NCBI GenBank assembly: GCA_039090855.1
Contig: CM077027.1
Location: 99,732,316-99,796,315, forward strand
Direction of reading: 5' to 3'
DNA length: 64,000 bases
DNA from: Macrothele yani
Lineage: Eukaryota; Arthropoda; Arachnida; Araneae; Macrothelidae
Made by a program: the position numbers and the translations under genes. The notes below the pieces were generated by a model that saw only the letters and a program-made list of their open reading frames with translations, did no database searches and was not told the DNA's origin. Of the stretch, positions 22,876-33,156 are shown piece after piece. Within the stretch, counting starts at the first letter, position 1. The number at the start of each line of letters is the position of its first letter.

Positions 22876-23101
22876 GCCGCCCCGGTGGCGCAGTGGTCTA
22901 AGGCGCTGGCTTCTGATCTTTCGTCCGTAAGGGGTCCGGGTTCGAATCCCGGTGAGGCATGGATGTTGTGTTTGTCTTACGGCACTGGCTCTCTCCCTTC
23001 CCTGGAACCAGTGACCCTAAATTAGGGACGGGCGACTGCTTATAGCTCATTGAGTTGCTCACGGTGGTCGTTAAACCTCCAATCAAAAAAAAAAAAAAAA
23101 A
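22876..23101 (+). mobile_element. tRNA-derived SINE inside the transposase gene
   Basis: Full SINE with A and B boxes and an A tail. GAATTCT occurs at 22864-22870 and 23102-23108 and probably marks the target duplication, though five extra bases (TCTAT) precede the head on the left. It interrupts the transposase reading frame between codons for VEF and EEF. Confidence 0.88.
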
Positions 23102-23393
23102 GAATTCTACAGTGTTACAGACTGTCATAAGAGTTGTGCGATCAGTTGTAGTCCACAATTTATATAAAATTTCATCAATCCCATTCATGGTGAATAAGTT
23201 ACTTATTTGCTCTTAGTAAGTGTGCTATACCAGGACAAGAATCACACTTGAAGAAGAAGCATTCTGGAAGAGGAGGGTTACAAGTTATTCTTGCAAGGCA
23301 ATCTTTGTATGTCCTAACTGGTAATTCATCATTACGAGTTACGTCTTGCAATTTGCACCCTGCTAGCATAAGTTTTACATTTTCATGAGCACA

Positions 23394-23412
23394 ACACACA
23401 CACACACACACA
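23394..23412. repeat. (CA)n microsatellite within coding sequence
   Basis: On the coding (minus) strand this is (TG)n and encodes alternating Cys-Val. The reading frame before it and the one after it differ, so repeat slippage is the likely cause of the frameshift. Confidence 0.9.
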
Positions 23413-24543
23413 GTGTATTCCACTTGCACCAGCCAGCACACAATTCTTTGGGCATAAACCACAGAACTTTGAAAACCCTACTTTGACATTAGGATTCTTG
23501 TCTTTAAATCCTTGAAATATCTCTTTCAAATTTCCTAGAATAAGACTTTTCTGTTTTTGTACTTTTGATCCTGATTCTATCATTGTAACAAAATCTTTTT
23601 TCCTGGTAAACAACGGCTCGCTTCATCACTATTATAGTATGCAATAACGTTTTCTTCAACTGTGCTGTCACTGAGAGTTTTCCCAGGCCTAGGATTTGGA
23701 GTTGCTAAAATACCCTGCTCTTCCACAAGATTTTTAGACTTTCGTGCCATGTAATATGTTACACCAAATTCTTCCTGAATTTTACGAATACTCCAGGTTC
23801 TAGGTAATATTGTTAGTATTTGGACTTTAACACTGCTAGAGTCTGTTTCTTGAAATTTTTCTTTCAACTGTGAAATCATGACCGATTCATCAGACACTGT
23901 CACAGGATTGTCACATTCTGGAACACCTATGTAGTCTTTTATCACTTCACCAATTTTCTGATATTTCTTCTTACTGTACTGTCCAACACCTAATATTTTT
24001 TTTTTTTTCACAGGAGATTCGCCTAGAGAAAGTAACGTATCATTCAGACTATCCAAAGTTGTGTCTCTGTCAGTCCATATCTCACTCTTCACCACTCCTT
24101 CTGAATTATCTTCACTTAACCGAGGTTTTTCTGCCTCTGCATCTGTTTCAATTATACATGAAGGACCTGGCATTTCAGAGATAGATTTTCTGCATGAATT
24201 ACATATTTTCTGTTCTAATGTTATATTTGGACATTTCTGAACCATCCAAGGCTGTACTTTTCTCAGATTCTTTCTAAACCTTGTGTGTCCACTTTTACCC
24301 AGAGGATTGCAACACAAAATTTGACTTTTAAAGTCCATTTTGGTTAATGAAACTGCACCTGCAAAAAAAAATGATAAATGTAGTTTGATAAAAGAAATTG
24401 ATTAAATAAAGATAACAATAAAAGATAAAATAAAATGACAATTAAACAGTTAACAATGTTACAGATAAATTGATAACCACACCCTCACAAGCTCAGAATT
24501 GAAATAACAGCAAATGTAAAATGGTGTACCAGTAAGATTTCTC

Positions 24544-24648
24544 ATTGGCTGTAATAAGAAGCCTTGCCATTGGCTTTAATAAGAAACCCTGTCATTGGCT
24601 CTAATAAGAAGCTTTGTCATTGGCTAAGAAGAAGCCCTGCCATTGGCT
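24544..24648 (-). promoter_or_regulatory. Five tandem CCAAT boxes upstream of the transposase
   Basis: On the transposase strand, AGCCAAT occurs five times (plus-strand ATTGGCT at 24544, 24569, 24594, 24619 and 24642) at 23-25-bp spacing, 206-310 bp upstream of the ATG at 24338. CCAAT boxes bind NF-Y. The ~25-bp unit also carries TAATAAGAAGCC. It may be a promoter array for the transposase or simply a minisatellite. Confidence 0.6.
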
Positions 24649-25361
24649 AAAATGGGTGTGGAGTTTCAATCTCTGATCTCAAAGATTTGTTGACATTATT
24701 TACTGCTGAAAATTGCGTCTATCAAGTAAAATTGCTGTCACATAGCATATTTCTGATAAATCTGTTGATCTGTTATAATATATACACATTTCATGTATAA
24801 TTAAACACAAATCCTCAACGTAAGAAATATTTACTGCATGGTATGTCTCTGTTGTGCCTTACATACAGAAGCGTGCAGCATGACACTCCTATTAATCCTA
24901 CACTGCCTTGCCATAGCGGTGCCAGCCTAATATCTGGCACATTGGTAGAAGAATGTTGTAGCAATAAAATATATTTTTTTCGTAATTTTTTAAGATGGTA
25001 TGTTTTGAGATATTCAAGGTCACAAAGGTCACAGTGGATGACCTTGAAACTTTAATCTGTTGTAAGAAGGTCATGTATGGTATCTATAGAAAGCTCAATC
25101 CTTTAGCTTTTCAACTGTGTTTGAATTGTCACTCTACTACAATTAGGAAAAAATTTACAGCCATTTATAAGTGTGTGAGTTTGTCATTTTTTACGAAAAT
25201 TTTCGATTTTTATTATGTGTGTATCTTGGACAATTTTTCAAAATAAAAATCTGAAAATTGGCAGAATTACTTACCTTGTCATATGTGTGCTTCATACCAA
25301 ATTTCATCAAAATCAGAAATGGTGAGGTCAAGAAGGTGATTGATCTGACATGGAATTGCTC

Positions 25362-26480
25362 AAAAGTGCAAACTGAGTTTTCCCTGATATTAATGCTTCT
25401 AAAACTCCGATTTGAAAAATTATTTCTTCAGCCATTACAGCTCTTGATGGGAAATCTTTTGCATATAATTTCTAATTTTTGGTAAAAAACGGTTCGGCCA
25501 CCAGGGGGCAAAAGTGTTAATTTCTACTTCTATCGTATTTGCAGCAAAATCCGAGCTTCTAAAATCTCGATTGAAAAATTCCTTCGTGGACAGATACCGT
25601 CAGCAAACCTTTTCCGAATATTTTTTTTCTAAAATAATGCATGGTTTTTTCACCAGAGGATGTAGATGTATATCTTATTTTTGTCGATATCTCTGCTTCT
25701 AAGAGACCAATTTGAAAAAAATCTTTCTTTGTTGAATAGTTTCTACTGCGAAATGTTTTTCATATAATTTCAAAATTTTCTAGTAATTCATAGACTTTTT
25801 GCAAGGGGAATAAAGGTAAAACGTGTTTCTCCTGATATCTTTGTTTCTAATACTCCATTTTGAAAAATTCTTTCTGCTCCGGATACAGCTTTTGATGGAA
25901 AATGCGTTGCATATAATTTTTTATATTTGGCAAAGAATGGTTTGACTGCCAGGGGCATAAGTGTTTATTTCCGCTTCTGATGTAGTTGCAACAAAATCTG
26001 AGCTCCTGAAAACTCGATTGAAAAAATTCTTCTGTGGAACGATACTGCTCACATCAAAAACGTTTTGAGAATACTTTCTTTTTAAAATAATGCATGGCTT
26101 TTATGGCAGGGGGCATGCAAATCTTATTTTTGTCAATATCTCTGCTTCTAAGTATCCAATTTAAAAAAAAAATGTTTCTTTGTTGGCGAGCATTTCTGTT
26201 GCAAAATGTTTTTCATATAATTTCAAATTTTCTTAATGCAGAGGTCTGTCACCAGACGGCGTAAGTTCACTTTTCCATTAACAGCAATATCTGCGGAACT
26301 AAAAACACAACTGAAAAACTTTTTCTTCGATCAGATACTACTAACTATGCAAACTCTGTGTGCATATTTTCTTCTCGAAATAGTGCACAATTTCGCCGCT
26401 AGGGGGCACAAATACTTAATCTGTTTTTCTCAATATCACTGCTCCTACATGTGCAATTAAAAAAATTCTTTCAACACCAG
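25362..26480. repeat. Degenerate ~150-bp tandem array, right part
   Basis: About seven units, each with a box like CCACCAGGGGGCAAAAGTG. The boxes start near 25499, 25653, 25801, 25951, 26105, 26249 and 26399, so spacing is 144-154 bp. Each unit also contains a stretch like CTTCTAAAACTCCGATTTGA and a poly-T-rich part. The units are in the same orientation as those left of the transposon. Confidence 0.85.
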
Positions 26481-26489
26481 ATGCCATTT

Positions 26490-27840
26490 ATTTTGTAGAA
26501 CACTTGAGGGAGTGGAGGAAAAAATAATTCTGTGTGTCATTAAAGAAAGTTGTCTTGTGATTCTTCTAGGGGCTGCTTGGCATGTTTAACACTAATATTG
26601 AAATATTCTAATATTTAAAAATATTTCAAGTTCCTTTCAATTTTTGTCCGAAATTTTATTATTTAACATGAGATACTTTTCAAATTACCGTGATTATTCT
26701 AACCTAGCAAAGTATTCTGTCAAAAGAGTTGGCATTTAATCGAATATTAAAGAAAACTAACTACATCTTATTACACAGTCTCTCATTTGTAGCCAAGCAG
26801 TGGTGAGGATTAACAAGTATCTCCCTCCCCTTCCAGTTAGTTTCAATTGTATTAAAAGCGTACCTGCTGCCTCAAATTGCTTTTTCCTGGATCATTGAGA
26901 TAATTTTTTTGTCCACCCTACCATACGATCGACTGTAGTAATCCAAAGAGAACTATCTAGTTAGGCAATTTAAAACCTGGTATCCCAATGTCATTCAAGG
27001 GAGTTTCACAGAAGAATGGCACCTTCATACCTACTATCACCCTTAATCATTGGGAGTTTAATTCTGCCAACAACCAAGTTTGCATGGACTGAGTGAGAAT
27101 CTAAGGAAAATGAACACTAACCTCATTTGAAAACACAATGACTATAGAAAGTGCAAAACATCGTAAATACCAAGTCAAACATTTTCTATATTAAAATTAA
27201 TTACATAAAATTTTTTACCAATAGCTGTTTTTCAAAAGTGAAATGTCAAAAAGAAACCAGGTAGAGAAGGTAAAGTACATGTTGCAAAAATATGCATTTA
27301 AATGTTTCCCAAACTATTTCATTGTCTGCCATCCAATGAACCAATGTTACATATTGTAAATAAAAAGTTCGAAATATTTTTATACAAGTAAAAACATAAT
27401 CTTTTTTTTTCTTTTTTCTTTTTCTTTTTGGTTTTCTAAAGTGTTTGCATTACAGCTTTTTGGATTCTTATTTCTATCTAGTTTCTTAAATTCCAGAGTA
27501 TGGAATATCCTGCCTTTTAGGTTTGTATCAAAGTGAATTAAAAAACAAAACAAAAAAAAACTAAATCCTGTGAAGCTTTGGTGTCACTGAGGTTTACATG
27601 ATGCGTGCTGTGTGAATGCTTTGGGGTCTTTCTTTACTTTAGCTCAGTGCCTGCACTCTGATATGTAGGCACTGTAAAAAATATTGTGATACAGGGAAAA
27701 AATTGTCAGTATTATGCATGTATTTTATTTTGTTTGTTTCAGAAATGCAAGGAAGCATGTTTAAGGTTTTAATGAATCAGAATGCCCCATCTCTACTAAT
27801 GTGTATATATTTTTTCTGTTTTCAGTCGATGTATTCTAAA
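26490..27840. other. No recognisable feature
   Basis: AT-rich sequence with a pyrimidine-rich run near 27400-27430. No ORF here shows family resemblance, and I recognised no repeat. Confidence 0.5.
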
Positions 27841-27845
27841 TGTGT

Positions 27846-27990
27846 AGTGCTGCCCCAGTGGCCAAATGGTCTGGCACATTTCCTCTGACCATTTGCCCAA
27901 ATTGGACCTGGTTTAGAGTCCCATGTGAAGTATAAGTGGTGTATTTACAGCACCCAGAGTTGCACATGGTAGTCAATAAACTCTGAAACA
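27846..27990 (+). mobile_element. Old, diverged tRNA-SINE
   Basis: The head GTGCTGCCCCAGTGGCCAAA and a decayed B box (GGTTTAGAGTCCC) resemble the SINE family, but the body is different and the tail short. Probably an old copy or another SINE subfamily. Confidence 0.5.
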
Positions 27991-28350
27991 AGAAAAATAT
28001 TAAGTAGTAGTAGTAAACCACGGCAATTTACAGTATCTGCAACAAAGCACTGTTATTCTAGCGGAAGTGTTTGGGCTCCTGGAATTTTTTTGTGGACTTC
28101 TCAAAAAGTCCTTTAATTTATTTTCTGTAAAAGTGTATGAACCCTGTATTAAAGAATTGATATTTTTATGAACAAGAGTCAATCACGTGTGTCGTGGGCT
28201 GTTGCTTAGTAATTGGTGTTGTAGGTCAAAGGGCAAATACGTATTCTCATGTTTCCACGAAGCTGTTAGGAAAGTTCTAAAAGATTGAAAGATTCTTGCA
28301 CCACTTGTGCTAGAGGGAGAAAACTGAGTTTGGTTAGTATAAAATGGTAT

Positions 28351-28660
28351 TTAAAATTTAAATTAAATTAGTGATGAAATATTATTGAAAATGATTACAA
28401 TTTCATAAATATTATTGAACGTATAAACAATTACCTTTTAATTTTTAGTACTGAGTTGTCTTTCTTGCGAACCCTGCAGGGCTGTTGATTTTCAACTGAG
28501 AAGTGAGTTATTTTCCTGATTGGTAAACCAGCATGAAATATTTCAAGCCCTGTTTATCACCCACTAAAATAATCCTTCTGCTGAGTTCATGTAAAAGAAG
28601 GGGAACACTTTTGAATGCAAAAGGTCAGATTCCTTTGCTATTGACAACATCCAACTTCTA
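28351..28660. repeat. Left copy of a ~300-bp direct repeat flanking a LINE
   Basis: This block matches 29626-29919 closely over its full length. The main difference is a 17-bp stretch (CAACTGAGAAGTGAGTT) present only here. It ends exactly where the LINE's TACATACATA tail starts. Confidence 0.93.
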
Positions 28661-29625
28661 TACATACATACATATCACTAAGCTGTTCTCTGAGATTCAG
28701 AGGTTAGCTCCAAAAAGAAATATAAACTTCCAGATATTTTAACTTATTGTTGTCATCTCAAACTTCTCCATTTACAGCGATCTTGACATACAACTCGTGC
28801 TTCACTAATATCCATTACATGCCATACACAAGATGTTTTATACTTCATACTCATAATTTTTTTCTCATGCAGACACTCCTGAATCTGATCCACCCATGTC
28901 TTCCTTGGCCTTCCTCTGCCTTTCCTTCCTGCCACTTGGGCTGAAACGATTTTCTTAGTAAGCATTTCATCACTCATTCTTTCAACATGGCCAAACTGTG
29001 ATATTCATCCACAGAGACTCTACCTTGCAACATCCCCAAATAGGCTTCCTTTTTTCTCTTTATTGCCTCTTCAATCTCACTATTCCACCAAGCATCACCT
29101 CTATTGTTACCCACTATTGTGGTGCCACAGACCTCTTTAGCAGCAGTGACAACACAGTTCTTAAAACATTCCCACTTCTTTTCTACATCCCTCTCACCAG
29201 ACTTCAGATCCTTCAGTCGTTCTCTGAGTAAGTCAGAATACCGCTGATGATCTTCAAGGAGCCTATCAACCTTTATTCTTTCTATCCTGGGTCTCTTCCT
29301 ATTCCTTTTCCTCCAACCAACATTAAGTTTCACTCGTGACACTACCAAGTAATGATCAGAACCAACATCCGCACCTCTCATCACACGGGTGTCAACAACT
29401 AAGTGTTTCAAATGCTGATCGTAAACAACAAAATCTACCACACTCTTTTGACCAAGAGTATGATTTTTCCAAGTATATGTGTGGATATACTTGTGGTTAA
29501 AAAATGTATTAGATACACACAAACCATTCTCAATGCAGAGTTCAATTAATTTCTCACCATTATCATTCACACAAGGATCATTAAACTTACCCAGAACATT
29601 GTCAGAAATTGCATTCTGCAAATAG
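28661..29625 (-). mobile_element. Internally deleted non-LTR retrotransposon
   Basis: On the minus strand the 3' end is a (TATG)n-like tail (28661-28674). The element holds an endonuclease end and a C-terminal tail but no reverse transcriptase, so about 2 kb is missing inside. It lies precisely between the two copies of the 300-bp direct repeat. Confidence 0.85.
28753..29621 (-). pseudogene. LINE ORF: partial endonuclease joined to C-terminal tail
   Basis: At 28974-29621, 215 codons read as the second half of an APE-type endonuclease: WKNHTLGQKSVVDFVVYDQ with the substrate-binding Asp, then GADVGSDHYLVVSRVKLN with the final SDH, and a helical linker (DAWWNSEIEEAIKRKKEAYL). The N-terminal half of the endonuclease is absent. 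At about 28998 the sequence jumps straight to the C-terminal tail in another frame (GHVERMSDEMLTKKIV, then GRKGRGRPRKTWVDQIQECL). The whole reverse transcriptase is deleted. The tail resembles RTE and related clades but the family differs from the 7520 element. Confidence 0.85.
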
Positions 29626-29919
29626 TTAAAATTTAAATTAAATTAGTGATGAAATATTATTGAAAATGATTACAATTTCATAAATATTATTGAACGTATA
29701 AACAATTACCTTTTAATTTTTAGTACTGAGTTGTCTTTCTTGCGAACCCTGCAGGGCTGTTGATTTTATTTTCCTGACTGGTAAACCAGCATGAAATATT
29801 TCAAGCCCTGTTTATCACCCACTAAAATAATCCTGCTGCTGAGTTCATGTAAAAAGAAGGGGAACACTTTTGAATGCAAAATTTCAGATTCCTTTGCTAT
29901 TGACAACATCCAACTTCTA
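29626..29919. repeat. Right copy of the ~300-bp direct repeat
   Basis: Starts TTAAAATTTAAATTAAATTA directly after the truncated 5' end of the LINE and ends CAACTTCTA, matching the left copy. Confidence 0.93.
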
Positions 29920-30828
29920 ACCTCCATGAAAGAAGATTAATGGTCCTTGGAGCCCAGGACTTTGTAATCTCATGGGAAAAGGAACAAATCTAATTTTTGT
30001 TGAGTTTCAGAATTACCTTATGACTTTATGGTAGCAATTAAGAAATGGTCAAAAAAAAATTCTTTGTGAGAAAAAACCCAACACATTTACAACAAATGTA
30101 TGTTAACTTTCATTGCTAAAATAATATTGTTTTTAGTTTCAGCGTGAAGTTGATTTTGTTTAATGAATAACAGTGCTAAATTTAGCGCTGCTAATTTGAG
30201 CACATGCAGTTTTAATTTTAATGGATTTTACAAATACCTACATAATGGAGATTTGAAGATTTCTATTCATGATTTAAATCAACAAACCCTGTCACAAAAT
30301 TTTTTTTTACACTTCGCAAATGGCGTGATGCACATCTCTGCAACAACCTTTTTTTATACTGCAGCTCATTTGCATAAACCATACATACAATCTGAACTCA
30401 TTTGCATACGATACCCTGACTTTGCAGTACATTTCACGTCATGTACCCAATTTCATGCATTTCCAACTCTCACAAATAATCTCAACTTTTCTGTTTTTTC
30501 CTTCATTTATGGAAACCAGTTTAGCTAGAGTAGAAAAGCAGCTGAACTGACTGTAGCAGTCAGTTTGGCTGCTCTTGGATAATCTGATTAAGGACTACTT
30601 CTACTGGCATAGATTTAAAACCCTACCAAGAATAAGTGCTCAGACAAGCTAAAGAAGTAATCTTTTTATCAAATTCTGTTACATAATGGATAAAAGTGTA
30701 TATCTCAAAGCATACAGACAAAAATTGAAAACAATTATTCTAAGCAACACATTAAGAAGTGAAAAGAACTCTGAGCTTTAGTAAAAGTTTTTGCCGTGAT
30801 TTAAATTCAGAGAGACCTAGCGTTAAAC
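29920..30828. other. No clear gene; weak old repeat similarity
   Basis: A stretch near 30280-30370 resembles 31940-32030 (TGATGCACATCTCTGCAA against TGATGCACACCGCTGCAA), pointing to an old repeat of unknown type. The ORFs over both places show no recognisable domain. Confidence 0.4.
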
Positions 30829-31290
30829 CAGGGTGCCTACTAGTCGTGAAAATTATGAACGTCACAAAAAAGTCATGAATTCAGGAAAGGGTCATGAAAG
30901 TCAAGAAAAAGTCATTAATTTTGCTTTGTGGTCATGAATTTCTTTTTATATTTAGTAATTCTCCATGCATCAACCACATAAGACATAAATGTGGATTCCA
31001 TATAATGATCCAGGTGTTAAAAGAAAAAATGTTTTAGTGTAGAAATATATGTATAAAATGTTAACAAAACTTTGTGGTCAATTTAGCAATTTAAATTATA
31101 CTGCTTATAGTCGTGACAGTTCCAAATATAAATTTTAGAAGGGTGTGTAATGAAATCGTTTTGCACAATGTTGAGTATTTCAGCTTACTTCAGGTGCAGT
31201 CAAAGTATGATGAGTCAGATTTTTGTTACTAGTAGAAAGGAGAGGGTACTTTTTCCATAGAAAAAGGAACAGTGTGTCTTCCATCTTTAA

Positions 31291-31321
<31 letters not shown>

Positions 31322-31432
31322 ATATGTATACTTGGATATCCACAGAGACACATGCACGAAAGACTTAAAATTTGTCATGAAAATTGTTAATTGGCCATGA
31401 AATTGCATTTCCCAAATTTGGTAGATACCTTG
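30829..31432. mobile_element. MITE (CAGGGTG-terminal, hAT-like), copy A
   Basis: The 604-bp element starts CAGGGTGCCTACTAGTCG and ends with the inverse (GGTAGATACCTTG). TAAAC flanks it exactly at 30824-30828 and 31433-31437. Motifs like GTCATGAATTTC repeat near both ends. A (TG)n run lies at 31291-31315. It is closely similar to the element at 60930-61593 over the whole length and has no coding capacity. Confidence 0.88.
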
Positions 31433-31437
31433 TAAAC

Positions 31438-32181
31438 AGATGTAATTAAAATACTAGTCAGCCGCAATGAGTACATGGTTTTTTTACTCACAGCTCCTAA
31501 TAGAAAAGTATAAAGATCTGTAAAAATGTGGTGGACCAATCTTTTAATTTTCATATGACAACAGAAACTGTGTAAATTTATTCCCTGATTGTTAAGCACT
31601 AGTCATTCCACTATACACATAAGGCTTCATGAAGTCGAAGTCTTATTTGCACAGTAGATGCTATCTTTCCTAAAGTAACTGCAGCAAGGGAAGATCACGG
31701 CTGTGTCAACTTAGTCGTCCTGTTCCTCTGTGCAGTTAATCAGAGATATCAGCTGTACGTGTTGCAAAGGTCTTCCTTCACTACCTTTTTGAAGTGGATT
31801 ATATTTAGAAAATTGGTTTCACAGTGTGTGGACCACAGGACTTGCATGCAGACATCTTGCGGCTTCCACCCGACTGCGGCCTGCCTTGTGTCTTCTGATA
31901 CTTTCCTTTACACCTCAGTTCACCTGTTAAATGTCTCGCAGCTGTTACAACAAATCTGCTCTCTCAAAATCCTTTTTTTACTTCACCCTGTCTGCAAACT
32001 ATGTGATGCACACCGCTGCAATAGCCCCCCTAGGATGCTGCTCTGTTTTTCTTTCTTTCTCCTTGCACATCAACTAATGAGAAGACTGAACATTGCTATT
32101 TTGAAACTACTGAATGTAAACTTTTGTGTTCAGCTTTCCATTTTTGAATTGGTTTCATAGCACTAAAGGCAGGTTATGCAC
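31438..32181. other. No recognisable feature
   Basis: The longest ORF (31759-32160) is hydrophobic and serine/leucine-rich and matches no family I know. I do not regard it as a gene. Confidence 0.45.
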
Positions 32182-32751
32182 AGACATTTCACTCAGCTTT
32201 TATGATTAAATTTTATAAGTGTCTTTGGTCTTGTACACTATCTTGGAGTTGAAGAAAAGTAGGGTTTATTTTGATACTTTTTCATTTTGAGTAAAATATT
32301 TTCATGTAGATAATCTGTCAATAAAAGGAAAAGTAAGTTCTTTGCATACAGTGTTTGTGTGTTTCAAACCACAGAAAAGTTGTTCATGTTAGCCAGTTCT
32401 TGAGTTATCCATGTTTTATTTTCGTTTCAAACCACCGCCTTTAAGTAATTTGATGTACTACCAAATCACTTTCATGTAATAGATGGCCCAAAAGATAAAA
32501 GATAAAGCAGGAGCCAGGGATTGTCCACGAAGAGGCTACTATGGAATTAGAGGAAGGAGAGAGCACGAAGAAAACCATGAATCTCCTCAGGCTCTTACTG
32601 GAATGGGTCTTTTGAGTGTGATGTATGAATCCATAAAGGATGCTGCTTCAGCAGATAAAAAGGTAAACTTTATTGAATCTTTAAATTCATTTGTCAAGTA
32701 CTGTAAATTTGTTAGACATTTCACTCAGCTTTTATGATTAAATTTTATAAG
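32182..32751. repeat. 38-bp exact direct repeats bounding a ~494-bp segment
   Basis: The 38 bp at 32182-32219 (starting AGACATTTCACTCAGC) recur exactly at 32714-32751. The segment between them holds the possible exon. This could be a target duplication or the scar of a local duplication. Confidence 0.9.
32483..32662 (+). CDS. Possible protein-coding exon, unknown product
   Basis: An AG precedes ATG 32483, and the sequence stays open for exactly 60 codons up to AAAAAG followed by GTAAAC, a good splice donor. The product starts MAQKIKDKAGARDCPRRGYY and continues with a charged stretch and GMGLLSVMYESIKDAASAD. Its composition is balanced and unlike the translated AT-rich noise around it. An in-frame stop (TAG) sits just upstream, so it would be a first coding exon, with phase 0 at the donor. 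I do not recognise the protein. No matching downstream exon was found. It could also be a captured gene fragment, since exact repeats bound the segment. Confidence 0.35.
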
Positions 32752-32844
32752 AATTTCTGGCATTGGATCACATGATGCACCAACTCTAATAAAAAAAAAA
32801 AAAATGTTTTTGGTTTGCTTTCTGAATTCAGTCTGCTCAACCTA

Positions 32845-33140
32845 CAGGGTGTTTCACTAGGTAGTCCCCCTCCCCCAAGAATGAGTCATATTTTGCAACA
32901 CTACTTAGAAACATGACATGTATTTTACAACATACCTTAGTTCATGGAAATGTAGCACCATTCACAATAAATGCCGAAAATGTCCTCCACTTGAACATGG
33001 CACTGCATATTATCAAAGGTCCTCCACAGCATGTCCTCATCAATAGTCCCAATTGCTGCACTGATGTTGCTTTCTAAATCTTTTTAATGTGTGAGGCTTA
33101 TTGCTGTTGTCAGCACGACACTTCAAATATCCCCATAAGA
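32845..33140 (-). pseudogene. Tc1/mariner-superfamily transposase C-terminal remnant
   Basis: The end CAGGGTGTTTCACTAGGTAG resembles a transposon terminus. On the minus strand, decayed translation includes FLWGYLKCRADNS, the catalytic-domain end typical of mariner-like enzymes (D-F-F-L-W-G-x-L-K), then helices before the terminus. Several stops and frameshifts occur. Confidence 0.5.
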
Positions 33141-33156
33141 GAAATCGGGTGAACGC

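Larger units (their letters stand above)
21827..24338 (-). pseudogene. Long-TIR (Sola-like?) transposase pseudogene, copy 1
   Basis: From ATG 24338 the translation starts MDFKSQILCCNPLGK with a cysteine-bearing N-terminus and an RKIQEEFGVTYYMARK helix-turn-helix-like block (about residues 180-200). It then shifts frame at about 23600, again at the (CA)n run at 23394-23412, and is split by a SINE at 22876-23101. The core follows: VVLCDFAENYSFILKDAVQ with a first acidic residue, HWNNSQATIHPF, then YFSDGAASQYKN (Asp) and AEWHFFATSHGKGPCDG at 21827-22540. The C-terminus (WWVGCVLDVN, FTYPQKPDILEV) resembles a small barrel domain. I know this family as repetitive in invertebrates. The ancestral protein would be about 800 residues. 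Confidence 0.8.
21130..25361 (-). mobile_element. Long-TIR DNA transposon, copy 1 (tentatively Sola-like)
   Basis: Terminal inverted repeats of about 475 bp (21130-21603 and 24888-25361) enclose a transposase pseudogene on the minus strand. The 7-mer AAAAGTG sits at 21123-21129 and 25362-25368 and could be the target duplication (one extra base on the right). Both flanks belong to one tandem array, so the element clearly entered it. The TIR ends carry TTCCAYGTCAGATCAAT, related to the ends of the copy at 45604. A SINE lies inside at 22876-23101. The superfamily name is a tentative recollection. Confidence 0.8.

Noticed and set aside
22863..23108. Long exact target duplication around the SINE at 22876
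   Set aside because: Only GAATTCT is shared with confidence; the next bases differ on the two sides.
25499..26480. Regularly spaced repeats as a CRISPR array
   Set aside because: Units are ~150 bp, degenerate, without constant repeats and variable spacers, in a eukaryotic setting.
28190..28320. Possible THAP-type zinc finger
   Set aside because: A few Cys/Val residues looked suggestive, but the full C2CH pattern is missing and the frame closes soon.
30163..30528. 121-codon ORF
   Set aside because: No domain; shares the same weak repeat similarity.
31759..32160. 133-codon ORF as a host gene
   Set aside because: Hydrophobic, no recognisable domain, no splice or start context, and part of it resembles an old repeat at 30.3 kb.
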